In this document: piece by piece, positions 16,695 to 26,200 of the stretch
Layout: every line of letters starts with the position of its first letter
How positions within the stretch are numbered: position 1 is the first letter of the stretch
From: JANNRR01 sp031401675
GTDB taxonomy: Bacteria > Pseudomonadota > Alphaproteobacteria > Rhodobacterales > Rhodobacteraceae
NCBI GenBank assembly: GCA_031401675.1
Contig: JANNRR010000057.1
Coordinates: forward strand, 1-64,000
Length of the DNA: 64,000 bases
Direction of reading: 5' to 3'
Position numbers and translations under genes: made by a program
Notes under the pieces: generated by a model
Seen by the model: only the letters and a program-made list of their open reading frames with translations
Databases searched by the model: none
What the model was told of the DNA's origin: nothing

Positions 16695-17327
16695 TTGCCA
16701 CTGATCCTGGCATTCGACACATCGGCCGCGCACTGCGCGGCCGCTTTGCTGTCCGGAACCCGCGTGTTGGCCGAACGGGTCGAGCCGATGGAAAAGGGCC
16801 AGGCAGAACGGCTGATGCCCTTGCTGGAAGAGGTGCTGGCCGAAGGCGGCGCGGCCTGGCGCGATCTTACGGCGATCGGCGTCGGCACCGGGCCGGGGAA
16901 TTTCACCGGCATCCGGATTTCGGTGGCGGCGGCGCGGGGGTTGGCCCTAGGCCTGGGGATACCGGCGCACGGGGTATCGGTGTTCGAAGCGTTGGCTGAT
17001 GGCCTGCTGCGCCCGGTTCTGGTGGTGCAGGATGCCCGGCGCGGACAGGTCTATGTGCAGGAGTTCCGCAACGACGGTCCACAAGCCGCGCATCTGACGG
17101 AACTGGTGGATCTGGACAGGGGGCATGATCCGATGCCCCGCGTCGGATCGGCGGCCAGCGCGGGGTCGGGCGGTTCCATACTGCAGCCCGCCTATCCCGT
17201 TGCGGTGGCGATAGCCCGCGTGGCTGCAGGCCGGTCCGCGACCAGGCAGCCGCGCCCTGCACCGATTTATCTGCGCAGCGCCGATGCCGCGCTGCCGTCC
17301 GACCCGCCGCCGGTGATCCTGCCGTGA
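16695..17327 (+). CDS. tsaB: tRNA threonylcarbamoyladenosine biosynthesis protein TsaB
   Basis: 210-residue ASKHA-fold partner of TsaD in making t6A37 on tRNAs that read ANN codons. Motifs: ILAFDTSAAHCAAAL at the start and IGVGTGPGNFTGIRI near residues 60-75. The TTG at 16695 is used, with CCGGAG eight bases upstream. The stop overlaps the GTG of the next gene as GTGA. TsaB is normally an inactive scaffold subunit, consistent with a shortened C-terminal half. Confidence 0.92.
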   Translation: MPLILAFDTSAAHCAAALLSGTRVLAERVEPMEKGQAERLMPLLEEVLAEGGAAWRDLTAIGVGTGPGNFTGIRISVAAARGLALGLGIPAHGVSVFEALADGLLRPVLVVQDARRGQVYVQEFRNDGPQAAHLTELVDLDRGHDPMPRVGSAASAGSGGSILQPAYPVAVAIARVAAGRSATRQPRPAPIYLRSADAALPSDPPPVILP

Positions 17328-17755
17328 CCGCACCGGCGATGGCGGCGGCGATGGCAGACCTGCATGCCGCATGCTTCACCATGCCGCCGCCCTGGTCGCG
17401 GCCGGCATTCGCCAGCCTGTTGGCCGACCCGCTGGTGCTTGCCTTTGCCGAGCCGCAGGCCCTGCTTGTCGGCCGTGTCGTGGCCGGCGAGGCCGAACTG
17501 CTGACGCTGGCCGTGCACCCGGAGGCGCGCCGCCACGGGATCGCCCGCCGACTGTTGCAGCAATTCCATGCCGAGGCGCTGGCCAGATCCGCGACCGAGG
17601 CGTTTCTGGAGGTGGCGGCGACGAACCGGGCGGCGGTCGCGCTTTATGCCGGGGCGGGATATGCCGAAGCCGGGCGGCGGCGCGGCTACTACGCCATGGC
17701 CGGTGGCGCGGCCATCGATGCGCTGGTGCTGCGTAAACCCTTGTCGTCGGTCTGA
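17324..17755 (+). CDS. rimI: Ribosomal-protein-alanine N-acetyltransferase-like GNAT
   Basis: 143-residue GNAT enzyme expected to acetylate the N-terminus of ribosomal protein S18 from acetyl-CoA. The acetyl-CoA loop reads VHPEARRHGIARRLL near residues 64-78, followed by ATNRAAVALYAGAGY. The GTG start overlaps the tsaB stop, so the two are coupled, as in many bacteria. The assignment rests largely on this pairing; other GNAT substrates are possible. Confidence 0.8.
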   Translation: MTAPAMAAAMADLHAACFTMPPPWSRPAFASLLADPLVLAFAEPQALLVGRVVAGEAELLTLAVHPEARRHGIARRLLQQFHAEALARSATEAFLEVAATNRAAVALYAGAGYAEAGRRRGYYAMAGGAAIDALVLRKPLSSV

Positions 17756-17936
17756 TTTTGCCCGCCCGGCCCAATCTTCGGTTATTCGCGGCACGAAACC
17801 GGCCTGCCTGCGCAATTCCCTATTGACCGCTTTGCGGCTCTGCGGCCTTAATCATCCATGATCCACAAGAGATCTGCCTATCTTCGGGCAGGACCAGCAT
17901 CCTCTGGCCGCCCCAAATGCCAACTGGGAGACTTTC

Positions 17937-18932
17937 ATGACCCTTCTGCAGAAATTCCTCGGCGCAGCGGCCACGCTGGCGCTGAGCGCGGGTGTCGTAT
18001 CCGCCGACCCTGCCATCATCTTCGATCTTGGCGGCAAGTTCGACAAGAGCTTCAACGAAGCCGCCTTCAACGGCGCGCAGCGGTGGGCGGCCGAAACCGG
18101 CGGCACTTTCAAGGAACTGGAAATGCAGTCCGAAGCGCAGCGCGAACAGGCGTTGCGCCGACTGGCCGAGGCCGGGGCCAACCCGGTGGTGATGACCGGC
18201 TTTGCCTTTGGCGACGTGCTCAATCAGGTCGCGCCGGACTTTCCGGATACCAAGTTCGCCATCATCGACATGGTGGTGGATCAGCCGAACGTGACCTCGG
18301 TGGTGTTCACCGAGCATGAGGGCAGCTATCTGGTCGGCATGATGGCCGCCATGGCGTCAAAGACCGGCACGGTCGGCTTTGTCGGCGGCATGGACATTCC
18401 GCTGATCCGGCGCTTTGCCTGTGGTTATGCCCAGGGTGTCAAGGCGGTCAACCCCGATGCCACCATCGTGGCCAACATGACCGGCACCACTCCGGCGGCC
18501 TGGAACGACCCGGTGAAGGGCGGCGAACTGACCAAGGCGCAGAAGGCGCAGGGGGCCGACGTCGTCTATGCCGCAGCCGGCGGCACCGGCGTGGGCGTGC
18601 TGCAAACCGCCGCCGACGAGGGCATCCTGTCGATCGGCGTCGACAGCAACCAGAACTACCTGCACCCCGGCAAGGTGCTGACCTCGATGCTGAAGCGTGT
18701 CGATGTGGCGGTGTACGACGCCTTCAAGGCCGGTATGGAACAGCCGGGCGGCGTGCTGGTGAAGAACCTGGCCTCGGACGGCGTCGGCTATGCGCTGGAC
18801 GACAACAACGCGGCGCTGGTGTCGGCAGAGATGAAGGCTGCGGTCGATGCCGCCGCCGCCAAGATCATCTCGGGCGAGATCGCGGTGCATGACTACATGT
18901 CGGACGACAGCTGCCCGGCCCTGACCTTCTGA
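17937..18932 (+). CDS. BMP-family ABC transporter substrate-binding protein
   Basis: 331-residue periplasmic binding protein with a cleavable signal (cut after about VVSADP, residue 22-24). The BMP-family pattern is clear: IFDLGGKFDKSFNEAAFNG, VVMTGFAFGD, EGSYLVGMMAAM, GTVGFVGGMD and DVVYAAAGGTGVGVLQ. BMP proteins of this operon type bind purine or other nucleosides. The gene is directly followed by its ATPase and two permeases and then a purine nucleoside phosphorylase, so nucleoside uptake is the best reading. Confidence 0.93.
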   Translation: MTLLQKFLGAAATLALSAGVVSADPAIIFDLGGKFDKSFNEAAFNGAQRWAAETGGTFKELEMQSEAQREQALRRLAEAGANPVVMTGFAFGDVLNQVAPDFPDTKFAIIDMVVDQPNVTSVVFTEHEGSYLVGMMAAMASKTGTVGFVGGMDIPLIRRFACGYAQGVKAVNPDATIVANMTGTTPAAWNDPVKGGELTKAQKAQGADVVYAAAGGTGVGVLQTAADEGILSIGVDSNQNYLHPGKVLTSMLKRVDVAVYDAFKAGMEQPGGVLVKNLASDGVGYALDDNNAALVSAEMKAAVDAAAAKIISGEIAVHDYMSDDSCPALTF

Positions 18933-20507
18933 ATGGACGCAGATGCGATAGCGGAGCGGCAGGCAACTGCCGCTCCACCCGTACCCGCCATCGAGTTGCG
19001 CGGGATCTCGAAGGCCTTTGGCCCGGTGCAGGCCAACAAGGATATCAGTATCCGGGTCGCCAAAGGCACCATCCACGGCATCATCGGCGAAAACGGCGCG
19101 GGCAAATCCACGCTGATGTCGATCCTTTACGGCTTCTACAAGGCCGACGCCGGCGAGATCATCGTCAATGGCCGCCCGACCCTGATCCCCGACAGCCAAA
19201 GCGCGATCCGCGCCGGCATCGGCATGGTTTTCCAGCATTTCAAGCTGGTCGAAAATTTCACGGTGCTGGAGAATGTGATCCTTGGGGCCGAGGACGGTGC
19301 AATGCTGCGCCCGAGCCTGGCCAAGGCGCGCAAGCTGTTGACGCAACTGGCTGATGAATACGAACTGAACGTCGATCCTGATGCGCTGATCGAGAACCTG
19401 TCGGTCGGGCATCAACAGCGGGTGGAGATACTGAAGGCGCTGTACCGGCACGCCGACATCCTGATCCTGGACGAGCCGACCGGCGTTCTGACCCCGGACG
19501 AGGCTGACCACTTGTTCCGCATCCTGACCGGGCTGAAGGATCAGGGCAAGACCATCATCCTGATCACCCACAAGCTGCGCGAAATCATGGAGATCACCGA
19601 CACGGTTTCGGTGATGCGGCGCGGCGAGATGACGGCGACGGTCAAGACCGCCGAAACCAGCCCCGAACAGCTTGCCGAACTGATGGTCGGTCGCAAGGTG
19701 CTGCTGCATGTCGCCAAAGGCCCGGCCAATCCGGGCAAGTTGGTGCTGGAAGTCGAGAACCTGCGGGTGCGCGACGACAGGGGCGTGGAACGACTGAAGG
19801 GCGTATCGCTGACGGTTCGCGCCGGCGAGATCCTGGGAATTGCCGGGGTGGCGGGCAACGGCCAGTCGGAATTGCTGGCGGTGCTGGGCGGGATCGAGGA
19901 CGGCACCGGCATCATCCGCCTGAACGGCGAGAGCCTTGATCTGACCGGCGCGAAATCCGACGGGCAGACCCGGCGGGCACAAGGCATCAGCCATGTGCCC
20001 GAGGACCGGCAGCGGCTGGGCCTGATCATGGATTTCGCGGCGTGGGAAAACATGGCCTTTGGCTACCACAACGACCCGGCCTATCAGCGTAACGCGTTCC
20101 TGATGGACAATGCCGCGCTGCTGAAAGCTTCGGAAGAGAAGATGGAGCGGTTCGACGTGCGCCCGCCGAACCCGCGGCTGGCCGCCAAGAGCTTTTCCGG
20201 CGGCAATCAGCAAAAGATCGTGCTTGCCCGCGAGATTTCACGGAATCCGGACCTGCTGCTGGTCGGCCAGCCGACGCGGGGGGTGGATATCGGCGCCATC
20301 GAATTCATCCACAAGCAGATCGTGGCGTTGCGCGACGCCGGCAAGGCCATCCTGCTGGTGTCGGTGGAACTGGACGAGATCATGAGCCTGTCGGACCGGA
20401 TCGCCGTGATGTTCGATGGCCAGATCATGGGCGAACGTCTGCCGGAGCAGACAAATGTGCGCGAACTGGGCCTGCTGATGGCCGGCGTCGCCGGAAAGGC
20501 GGCATGA
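18933..20507 (+). CDS. Nucleoside ABC transporter, duplicated ATP-binding protein
   Basis: 524-residue protein with two ABC modules, like RbsA and BmpA-system ATPases. The first has Walker A GENGAGKST near residues 52-60, the signature as LSVGHQQRVEILKAL and Walker B ILILDEPTG. The second has a degenerate Walker A (GVAGNGQSEL), a signature SFSGGNQQKIVLARE and LLVGQPTRGVD. One active and one degenerate site is usual in this family. It begins at the base after the binding-protein stop. Confidence 0.95.
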   Translation: MDADAIAERQATAAPPVPAIELRGISKAFGPVQANKDISIRVAKGTIHGIIGENGAGKSTLMSILYGFYKADAGEIIVNGRPTLIPDSQSAIRAGIGMVFQHFKLVENFTVLENVILGAEDGAMLRPSLAKARKLLTQLADEYELNVDPDALIENLSVGHQQRVEILKALYRHADILILDEPTGVLTPDEADHLFRILTGLKDQGKTIILITHKLREIMEITDTVSVMRRGEMTATVKTAETSPEQLAELMVGRKVLLHVAKGPANPGKLVLEVENLRVRDDRGVERLKGVSLTVRAGEILGIAGVAGNGQSELLAVLGGIEDGTGIIRLNGESLDLTGAKSDGQTRRAQGISHVPEDRQRLGLIMDFAAWENMAFGYHNDPAYQRNAFLMDNAALLKASEEKMERFDVRPPNPRLAAKSFSGGNQQKIVLAREISRNPDLLLVGQPTRGVDIGAIEFIHKQIVALRDAGKAILLVSVELDEIMSLSDRIAVMFDGQIMGERLPEQTNVRELGLLMAGVAGKAA

Positions 20508-21598
20508 TGGGCAAGCTGCCAGCCTGGGCAGATGTGGTGCTGGTGCCGCTGGTCAGCCTGTTGATGGCGGCGGTGATTTCGGCGCTGGTGATCCTGGCCA
20601 TCGGCGAAGACCCGATGCAGGCGATGAACACCATGGTGACCGGGGCCCTGGGGTCGGCCTATGGCTGGGGCTACACGCTGTATTACACCACCAGTTTCAT
20701 CTTTACCGGGCTGGCTGTCACCGTCGCCTTTCACGCCGGGCTGTTCAACATCGGCGGCGAGGGGCAGGCGCAGCTTGGCGGGCTGGGGGTGGCGCTGGTC
20801 TGTCTGGCGTTGCCGTGGCCGCACTGGACGCTGGCACTGGTGGCGGCATGTCTGGGGGCGGCGCTGTTCGGTGCGGTCTGGGCGGCGATCCCGGCCTATC
20901 TGCAGGCCAAACGCGGCAGCCACATCGTGATCACCACGATCATGTTCAACTACATCGCCGGGGCGCTGATCGTCTATATGCTGGTCGATGTGCTGCGCCC
21001 CAAGGGCCAGATGGACCCGGCAACCGCGCGGTTTCCCGAAGGCGCGAAGCTGCCGACGCTGAACGATATTCCCGGCTTCAGCCTGATCTTTGAAAAGAAC
21101 GTACCGGCCAACGTCACCTTTCTGATCGCGCTGGCGGCCTGCGTTCTGGTCTGGCTTTTGTTGTGGAAGACCCGGCTGGGCTACGAGATTCGCGCCTTTG
21201 GCAAGTCGCAGTCGGCGGCGCGCTATGCCGGGATCAATCCGTTCCGGATCACCATGATCACCATGATCATTTCGGGTGCGCTGGCCGGGCTGATGTCGAT
21301 CAACAACGTGATGGGCGAAAGCGAGCGGCTGGTGCAGAACTCGACCGAGGGGGCCGGGTTCATCGGGATTGCAGTGGCGCTGATGGGGCGCAACCATCCG
21401 TTGGGCGTGCTGCTGGCGGCGGTGCTGTTCGGATTTCTGTATCAGGGCGGCGCGGAACTGGGCCTGTGGACCTCGATCCCGATCGAGTTGCGCATCGTGG
21501 TGCAGGGACTGGTGATCCTGTTCACCGGGGCGCTGGACCAGATGGTGCGGATGCTGTTGAATTTTCTGTTCCGGCTTGGCCGGACGAGGGTTGCGTGA
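20504..21598 (+). CDS. Nucleoside ABC transporter permease 1
   Basis: 364-residue permease of the BPD_transp_2 type with eight to ten membrane helices. It contains the family features FHAGLFNIGGEGQ near residues 75-87 and the cytoplasmic coupling loop GKSQSAARYAGIN. The ATG at 20504 overlaps the upstream stop (ATGA). Pairs with the next gene to form the channel. Confidence 0.95.
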   Translation: MMGKLPAWADVVLVPLVSLLMAAVISALVILAIGEDPMQAMNTMVTGALGSAYGWGYTLYYTTSFIFTGLAVTVAFHAGLFNIGGEGQAQLGGLGVALVCLALPWPHWTLALVAACLGAALFGAVWAAIPAYLQAKRGSHIVITTIMFNYIAGALIVYMLVDVLRPKGQMDPATARFPEGAKLPTLNDIPGFSLIFEKNVPANVTFLIALAACVLVWLLLWKTRLGYEIRAFGKSQSAARYAGINPFRITMITMIISGALAGLMSINNVMGESERLVQNSTEGAGFIGIAVALMGRNHPLGVLLAAVLFGFLYQGGAELGLWTSIPIELRIVVQGLVILFTGALDQMVRMLLNFLFRLGRTRVA

Positions 21599-22566
21599 TG
21601 GATTTCGCAACGCTGATCCAGATCCTCGACTCGACGCTGCGGCTGGCGACGCCGCTGTTGCTGGCCTGTCTGGCCGGGTTGTTTTCGGAACGCGCCGGCA
21701 TTTTCGACATCGGGCTGGAAGGCAAGATGCTGATGGCCGCCATGGCGTCGGGGGCGGTTGCGGCGCTGTCGGGGTCGGTCTGGATCGGGCTGGGGGCCGG
21801 GATCGTTGCCTCGATGGTGCTGGCGGGGCTGCATGGCGTGGCCTCGATCACCTTTCGCGGCAATCAGCTGATCAGCGGCGTGGCGCTGAATTTCCTGTCG
21901 TCGGGGATCACGGTGCTGGTGGCGCAGCGGCTGTTCGGTCAGGGCGGACGCACCCCGCCGCTGGAAGGCGATGCAAGGTTCGGGCCGATCACGCTGCCGT
22001 TTGCCGAGGCGCTGAAGGATGTGCCGGTGTTCGGGCCGGTCTATCACGAGCTGATTTCGGGCCACACCATCCTGGTCTATGCGGCACTGGCGCTGGTGCC
22101 GGCCAGCTGGTGGCTGTTGTTCCGCACCCGCTTTGGCCTGCGGCTGCGGGCAGTCGGCGAAAACCCGGCGGCGGTGGATACGGCGGGGATTTCGGTGGTG
22201 CGCCTGCGCTATGCGTCTGTGGCGATCACCGGCGTGCTGTGCGGTCTGGCCGGAGCCTACATGGCGACGGCGCTGCAGGCCGGGTTCGGGCGGGAAATGA
22301 CCGCCGGGCGCGGGTACATCGCGCTGGCCGCGCTGATCTTTGCCAAATGGCAGCCGCGCGCTGCGTTGTGGGCCTGCCTGCTGTTCGGGTTCTTTCAGGC
22401 GCTGGCGCTGCGCCCGGATGTGGTTCAGAACGTGGTGGGGGTCAAGGTACCGGTGTCGCTGCTGGATGCCCTGCCCTATATCCTGACGGTGCTGGTGCTG
22501 GCCGGCTTCGTCGGCAAGGCGATCCCGCCCCGGGCCGGAGGCGAGCCCTATGTCAAGGAGCGCTGA
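21598..22566 (+). CDS. Nucleoside ABC transporter permease 2
   Basis: 322-residue BPD_transp_2 permease. SERAGIFDIGLEGKML near residues 30-45 and the loop AVGENPAAVDTAGISV match the second permease of BMP-type nucleoside importers. The ATG at 21598 shares its A with the upstream TGA. The gene overlaps the phosphorylase gene by 17 bases, tying import and breakdown of nucleosides into one unit. Confidence 0.95.
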   Translation: MDFATLIQILDSTLRLATPLLLACLAGLFSERAGIFDIGLEGKMLMAAMASGAVAALSGSVWIGLGAGIVASMVLAGLHGVASITFRGNQLISGVALNFLSSGITVLVAQRLFGQGGRTPPLEGDARFGPITLPFAEALKDVPVFGPVYHELISGHTILVYAALALVPASWWLLFRTRFGLRLRAVGENPAAVDTAGISVVRLRYASVAITGVLCGLAGAYMATALQAGFGREMTAGRGYIALAALIFAKWQPRAALWACLLFGFFQALALRPDVVQNVVGVKVPVSLLDALPYILTVLVLAGFVGKAIPPRAGGEPYVKER

Positions 22567-23359
22567 GCTTGTCACGCTGATCCGCGCCCGCGCCGGGGCG
22601 GCACCGGTCAGGCTGGGGCTGATCCTCGGGTCCGGCCTCGGGCATCTGGCGGCAACGGTGGACGGGGTGGCGATCGACTATGCCGATCTGCCCGGGTTCC
22701 CGCATGCCGGGGTGTCGGGGCACAATCCGAAGCTGGTGGTGGGCGATCTGGAAGGGGTGCGGGTCGCGGTGTTCGGCGGCCGCGAGCATTATTACGAAAA
22801 GGGCCGCGCCGACGCGATGCGCCTGCCGCTGGAGGTGCTGAAGGCACTGGGGGCTGAAACCCTGATCGCCACCAACGCCGCCGGGTCGCTGCGTCCGGAC
22901 ATTCCGCCGGGCGATCTGATGCTGCTGAGCGACCATATCAACTTTTCCGGCCTGAACCCGCTGATCGGCGAGCCGAGCGACGCCCGCTTCGTGCCGATGA
23001 CCACGGCGCACGACCCCGACCTGCGCGCCGCGCTGCTGACTGCCGCCAAAGCCGAAGGCATCGCCTTGGCCACCGGGGTCTATGCCTGGTACTCCGGCCC
23101 GTCGTTCGAAACCCCGGCCGAGATTCGCGCCATCCGCATCCTCGGCGGCGACGCGGTTGGCATGTCGACGGTGCCAGAGGTGATCCTGGCCCGCTTTCTC
23201 GGCCTGCGGGTTGCGGCGATTTCCACCATTACCAACATGGCCGCCGGGATGAGCGCCGAAAGCATCAGCCACGAACATACCAAGGCGATGGCGCCGATGG
23301 GCGCGGCCAAGCTGGAGCGTATCCTGCGGCGTTTTCTGCGGCAATTGCAGCACGGTTGA
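22550..23359 (+). CDS. punA: Purine nucleoside phosphorylase (trimeric, PNP-I type)
   Basis: 269-residue enzyme that splits inosine or guanosine with phosphate into base and ribose-1-phosphate. Motifs: LILGSGLGHLA near residues 24-34, the phosphate-site FGGREHYYEKG, TNAAGSLR, YSGPSFETPAEIR near 182-194 and the VGMSTVPEV...TNMAAGM signature. It starts inside the permease gene with GGAGG nine bases upstream. A second phosphorylase of the DeoD type lies at the window end. Confidence 0.93.
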   Translation: MSRSAELVTLIRARAGAAPVRLGLILGSGLGHLAATVDGVAIDYADLPGFPHAGVSGHNPKLVVGDLEGVRVAVFGGREHYYEKGRADAMRLPLEVLKALGAETLIATNAAGSLRPDIPPGDLMLLSDHINFSGLNPLIGEPSDARFVPMTTAHDPDLRAALLTAAKAEGIALATGVYAWYSGPSFETPAEIRAIRILGGDAVGMSTVPEVILARFLGLRVAAISTITNMAAGMSAESISHEHTKAMAPMGAAKLERILRRFLRQLQHG

Positions 23360-23435
23360 CCCCGAACCGGCCTGACCGTTTGACTTGGGGGCAGGATCGG
23401 TCTCATCTGGAACAAATCCCCTGCCAGTGGCCCGA

Positions 23436-24347
23436 ATGCAGATTTACCTCCCCATCGCCGAGGTTTCGGTCAACGCCTTCCTGCTGTTCGGGCTGGGCGG
23501 GCTGGTGGGGTTGTTGTCGGGGCTGTTCGGAGTTGGCGGCGGCTTTCTGATCACGCCCCTGCTGCTGTTCATGGGAATCCCGGCCCCGGTCGCCGTGGCC
23601 ACCGGGGCCAATCAGGTGGTGGCTTCGTCAGTGTCGGGGGTGATGACGCATCTGCGGCGCAAGACGGTGGACCTGACAATGGGCACCGTGCTGCTGGTCG
23701 GCGGTCTGATCGGGTCGACCGGCGGCATCTGGGTGTTCAACATCGTCGAAGCCGCCGGGCAGATCGACCTGTTCGTGCAACTGTCCTACGTGCTGTTCCT
23801 GGGGTTGATCGGCGCGTTGATGCTGCAGGAAAGCCTGCGCGCCCTGCGCCGCGCGCGTCTGTCCACTCCGGTGCCCCGGCGCAGCCACACGTTGCTGCAC
23901 GGTCTGCCTCTGAAGGTGAAGTTCCGCGTGTCCGGCCTGTACATCAGTGTGATCCCGCCGGTGCTGGTCGGCGTGCTGGTCGGGTTTCTGGCGGCGATCA
24001 TGGGGGTGGGCGGCGGCTTCATCATGGTGCCGGCAATGATCTACCTGCTCGGCATGCCGACCAAGGTGGTGATCGGCACCTCGCTGTTTCAGATCATCTT
24101 TGTGTCGGCCTTTACCACGCTGATGCATGCGGTCATTTCGAACTCGGTCGACATCCTGTTGGCGGCGATGCTGATCGTCGGCGGCGTGGTCGGTGCCCAG
24201 CTTGGGGCGCGGCTCGGGGTCCGGCTGAAGGCAGAACAACTGCGCATCCTCCTGGCGCTGCTGGTGCTGGCGGTCTGTGGCAAGATCGCGCTGGACCTGT
24301 TGATCCAGCCGGGAGAGTTGTATTCGCTGACCGAGGCAGGCAAATGA
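23436..24347 (+). CDS. TauE/SafE-family anion permease
   Basis: 303-residue protein with about eight hydrophobic helices and the two half-repeats of the family, each with the G-x-G-G-G motif (GLFGVGGGFLITPLL near residue 30 and AIMGVGGGFIMVPAM near 190). Family members move sulfite, sulfoacetate and similar anions across the inner membrane. ATG 23436 gives a sensible N-terminus. It overlaps the next gene by four bases; this pairing with a TIGR02186 protein is common in Rhodobacteraceae. Confidence 0.9.
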   Translation: MQIYLPIAEVSVNAFLLFGLGGLVGLLSGLFGVGGGFLITPLLLFMGIPAPVAVATGANQVVASSVSGVMTHLRRKTVDLTMGTVLLVGGLIGSTGGIWVFNIVEAAGQIDLFVQLSYVLFLGLIGALMLQESLRALRRARLSTPVPRRSHTLLHGLPLKVKFRVSGLYISVIPPVLVGVLVGFLAAIMGVGGGFIMVPAMIYLLGMPTKVVIGTSLFQIIFVSAFTTLMHAVISNSVDILLAAMLIVGGVVGAQLGARLGVRLKAEQLRILLALLVLAVCGKIALDLLIQPGELYSLTEAGK

Positions 24348-25111
24348 CCCGGGCGCTTCTGCTGATCCTGGCATTGACCGCATTGGGATCAACCGGACAG
24401 GCAATGGCCGAACAGGTCGTGGCCGGGCTCAGCACCAACCGCGTCGCCATCACCGCGAACTTCGTCGGGTCGGAGATCCTGATCTTTGGTGCCGTCAAGC
24501 GCGAAGAACCGATCCCGGACGGCAAACTGGACGTGGTGGTGACGGTGCAGGGCCCCTCCAGCCCGCTGACGGTCCGCCGCAAGGAACGCCGCTACGGCAT
24601 CTGGATCAATGTCGATCAGGTTGGCATCGATCTGGCGCCAAGCTTTTATGCCGTGGCCACGACCGGGCCGCTGACCTCGATCCTCAGTGCGACCGAGGAC
24701 TTCCGGCAGAAGATCTCGATTCCGCTGGCGATCCGATCGGTCGGTGCACCCGACACCGTGCAGGATGCCCAGACCTTTTCCGAGGCGCTGATCCGCGTGC
24801 GCAGCAGTCAGGGGCTGTATCTGCTGCGGGAAAACTCGGTCGAACTGGCCGAGGATACCCTGTTCCGCACCCGGATCGCCCTGCCCGCCAATCTGACTGA
24901 AGGCAGCTACAAGACCCGGATATTCCTGACCCGCGACGGTCGGGTGGTGGACCGGCTGGAAACCCAGATCGTGGTGCGCAAGGAGGGGTTGGAACGGTTC
25001 CTGTTCATTCTGGCGCACAAGGACCCGGTGATCTATGGCCTGTTGTCGCTGATCATCGCGATCGTCGCCGGTTGGACAGCCTCGACCATATTCCGCTACA
25101 TCCGGTCCTGA
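24344..25111 (+). CDS. TIGR02186 family (Alph_Pro_TM) membrane-anchored protein
   Basis: 255 residues: a cleavable signal peptide (about residues 1-22), a beta-rich periplasmic domain and one C-terminal membrane helix (YGLLSLIIAIVAGWTASTIF) with a short basic tail. The start STNRVAITANFVGSEILIFGAV is characteristic of the alphaproteobacterial TIGR02186/PF09608 family. The ATG overlaps the TauE stop. The family probably assists the permease, but its function has not been shown. Confidence 0.88.
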   Translation: MTRALLLILALTALGSTGQAMAEQVVAGLSTNRVAITANFVGSEILIFGAVKREEPIPDGKLDVVVTVQGPSSPLTVRRKERRYGIWINVDQVGIDLAPSFYAVATTGPLTSILSATEDFRQKISIPLAIRSVGAPDTVQDAQTFSEALIRVRSSQGLYLLRENSVELAEDTLFRTRIALPANLTEGSYKTRIFLTRDGRVVDRLETQIVVRKEGLERFLFILAHKDPVIYGLLSLIIAIVAGWTASTIFRYIRS

Positions 25112-25154
25112 GACCGGCTCCGGCGTTCTTGTGGAAAAAGCTGCTGGCCGCTGC

Positions 25155-25892
25155 CTACCCCCGGCCGACCAGCGGCATCTTGCTGGCCATGATGGTCATG
25201 AACTGCACATTGGTGGCCAGCGGCAGGCCGGCCATGTGCAGCACGGCCTGGGCGACGTGGTCCACATCCATCATCGGCTCGGTGCGGATGCTGCCGTCGG
25301 CCTGGGGCACGCCCTTGGCCATCTTGGCCGCCATATCGGTCTGCGCATTGCCGATATCGATCTGACCGCAGGCGATGTCGAACGGGCGGCCATCCAGCGA
25401 CAGGGTCTTGGTCAGACCGGTGATCGCGTGTTTGGTGGCGGTGTAACCCGCCGTGCGCGGGCGCGGCGCGTGCGCCGAAATCGAGCCGTTGTTGATGATG
25501 CGCCCGCCTTGCGGCGATTGCGCGCGCATCTGGCGGAAGGCGGCGCGGGCGGCGAGGAACATGCCGTTCAGGTTCACGTTCACCGTCTGATACCAGTCAT
25601 CGAGCGTGATTTCATCGATCAGCCCGTTTGGGCGCGATACGCCGGCATTGTTGAACAGCGCATCGATCCGGCCGAAACGGGTGGCAGCCATGGCAAAGGC
25701 GTCATCGACCGCCGTGGCATCGGTGACATCAGCGGGCAGGCAGAGCGCGCTGGCATGGTTTGCGGCAACCTCCTCTAGTTGTTCGGCCCGGCGGGCCAGA
25801 AGGGCGACATTCCAGCCGGCGGCGAGGAAGGTGAGGGCGGTAGCCTTGCCGATGCCGCCCGAGGCCCCGGTGATCAGGATGGTTTGTGCCAT
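25155..25892 (-). CDS. Short-chain dehydrogenase/reductase
   Basis: 245-residue classical SDR. Cofactor motif TGASGGIG at residues 8-15, NNAG at about 86-89, catalytic Ser in NNGSISAHA and YxxxK as YTATK. An Arg in the ALLARRAE segment favours NADP. The substrate is unknown. Converges with the TIGR02186 gene; the RAM-domain gene lies 11 bases upstream, so the two form an operon. Confidence 0.9.
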   Translation of the reverse strand: MAQTILITGASGGIGKATALTFLAAGWNVALLARRAEQLEEVAANHASALCLPADVTDATAVDDAFAMAATRFGRIDALFNNAGVSRPNGLIDEITLDDWYQTVNVNLNGMFLAARAAFRQMRAQSPQGGRIINNGSISAHAPRPRTAGYTATKHAITGLTKTLSLDGRPFDIACGQIDIGNAQTDMAAKMAKGVPQADGSIRTEPMMDVDHVAQAVLHMAGLPLATNVQFMTIMASKMPLVGRG

Positions 25893-25903
25893 GGCGGAGC
25901 CTT

Positions 25904-26140
25904 TCAGAATGCCTTGAAGGTCATGGTGGTCAGCGTCCGCTGAATACCGGGAATGTCGAACAGCTTTTCGTTCAGGAAATGCCCGACATCCGCCTCGGCC
26001 GGAATATAGACCTTGGCGATCAGGTCATATTCGCCCGACGTCGAAAACAGCTCCGACACCACTTCGCGGGCATAGATCGCGTCGGCCACCGCATAGGTCT
26101 GGCCGGGGGTGCAGCGGAACTGAACGAAGACGCAGCGCAT
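25904..26140 (-). CDS. Stand-alone Lrp/AsnC ligand-binding (RAM) domain protein
   Basis: 78 residues covering only the effector-binding half of an Lrp/AsnC regulator: CVFVQFRCTPGQTYAVADAI, VSELFSTSGEYDLIAKVYI and the closing GIQRTLTTMTFKAF. There is no DNA-binding domain. Such SraA-like proteins form oligomers that bind amino acids. ATG 26140 has GAGG five bases upstream; an ATG at 26158 lacks one. It precedes the SDR gene. Confidence 0.85.
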   Translation of the reverse strand: MRCVFVQFRCTPGQTYAVADAIYAREVVSELFSTSGEYDLIAKVYIPAEADVGHFLNEKLFDIPGIQRTLTTMTFKAF

Positions 26141-26200
26141 GGGAACCTCGGATTGCATTGCGGCCAGACTATGGGCTAACCGGCGGTCTTGCCAGTGGCC

